Below are positions 5,604-5,626 of a stretch of DNA of 5,626 bases, one piece after another (the first letter of the stretch is position 1; every line of letters starts with the position of its first letter). Below the pieces are notes generated by a model that did no database searches, was not told the DNA's origin, and worked only from the letters and a program-made list of their open reading frames with translations. The stretch is from Candidatus Cloacimonadota bacterium. Its GTDB lineage: Bacteria > Cloacimonadota > Cloacimonadia > Cloacimonadales > TCS61. Position numbers and translations under genes: made by a program. The stretch spans positions 1 through 5,626 of the forward strand of contig DRTC01000502.1 in NCBI GenBank assembly GCA_011372345.1. The letters are read 5' to 3'.

Positions 5604-5626
5604 AAAATTCCAAAATAGTAAATTCC

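Overview
This AT-rich bacterial window carries a compact, entirely plus-strand run of housekeeping genes: the 3' end of an unrecognised gene, then trmO, mutL, miaA, a parvulin-type peptidyl-prolyl isomerase and pdxJ. Every complete gene except the isomerase matches a well-known conserved family closely enough to name. The isomerase can be assigned to a family but not given a symbol. I see no phage, transposon, CRISPR, tRNA or rRNA signal. The organism cannot be named from this sequence. MutL has the endonuclease motifs that indicate a bacterium with MutH-independent mismatch repair. PdxJ indicates the deoxyxylulose-5-phosphate-dependent route to vitamin B6. Low G+C, many AAA/GAA/ATT codons and short AT-rich spacers would fit an uncultured lineage of the FCB group or a similar AT-rich phylum, but this is only an impression.

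Layout. Positions 1-417 hold the truncated upstream gene, which overlaps trmO by 8 bases. The trmO stop codon (920-922) lies inside an imperfect palindrome (891-928). Two more hairpins (925-946 and 948-966) follow before the mutL start at 974. mutL runs to 2803. A 130-base spacer holding one copy of a dispersed repeat precedes miaA (2934-3875). The isomerase gene starts 1 base after the miaA stop with its own Shine-Dalgarno sequence. An 81-base spacer with a well-folded leader separates it from pdxJ (4810-5517). A second copy of the dispersed repeat overlaps the end of pdxJ and supplies its stop codon. It is followed by a nested palindrome (5542-5603) and the window edge.

How the genes relate. 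TrmO and MiaA both act on A37, the base 3' of the tRNA anticodon, so two decoding-fidelity enzymes flank the mismatch-repair protein MutL. mutL-miaA adjacency is common across bacteria. The isomerase probably assists protein folding, and PdxJ makes pyridoxine 5'-phosphate. The shared strand and tight spacing suggest one or two operons.

I do not see a new multi-gene system. The points worth a second look are mostly non-coding: the triple-hairpin trmO-mutL junction, the potentially switchable leader of pdxJ, the dispersed repeat that provides a stop codon, and the terminal nested palindrome. The one protein-level oddity is a CxxCxxCC cysteine cluster in the active-site loop of the parvulin.
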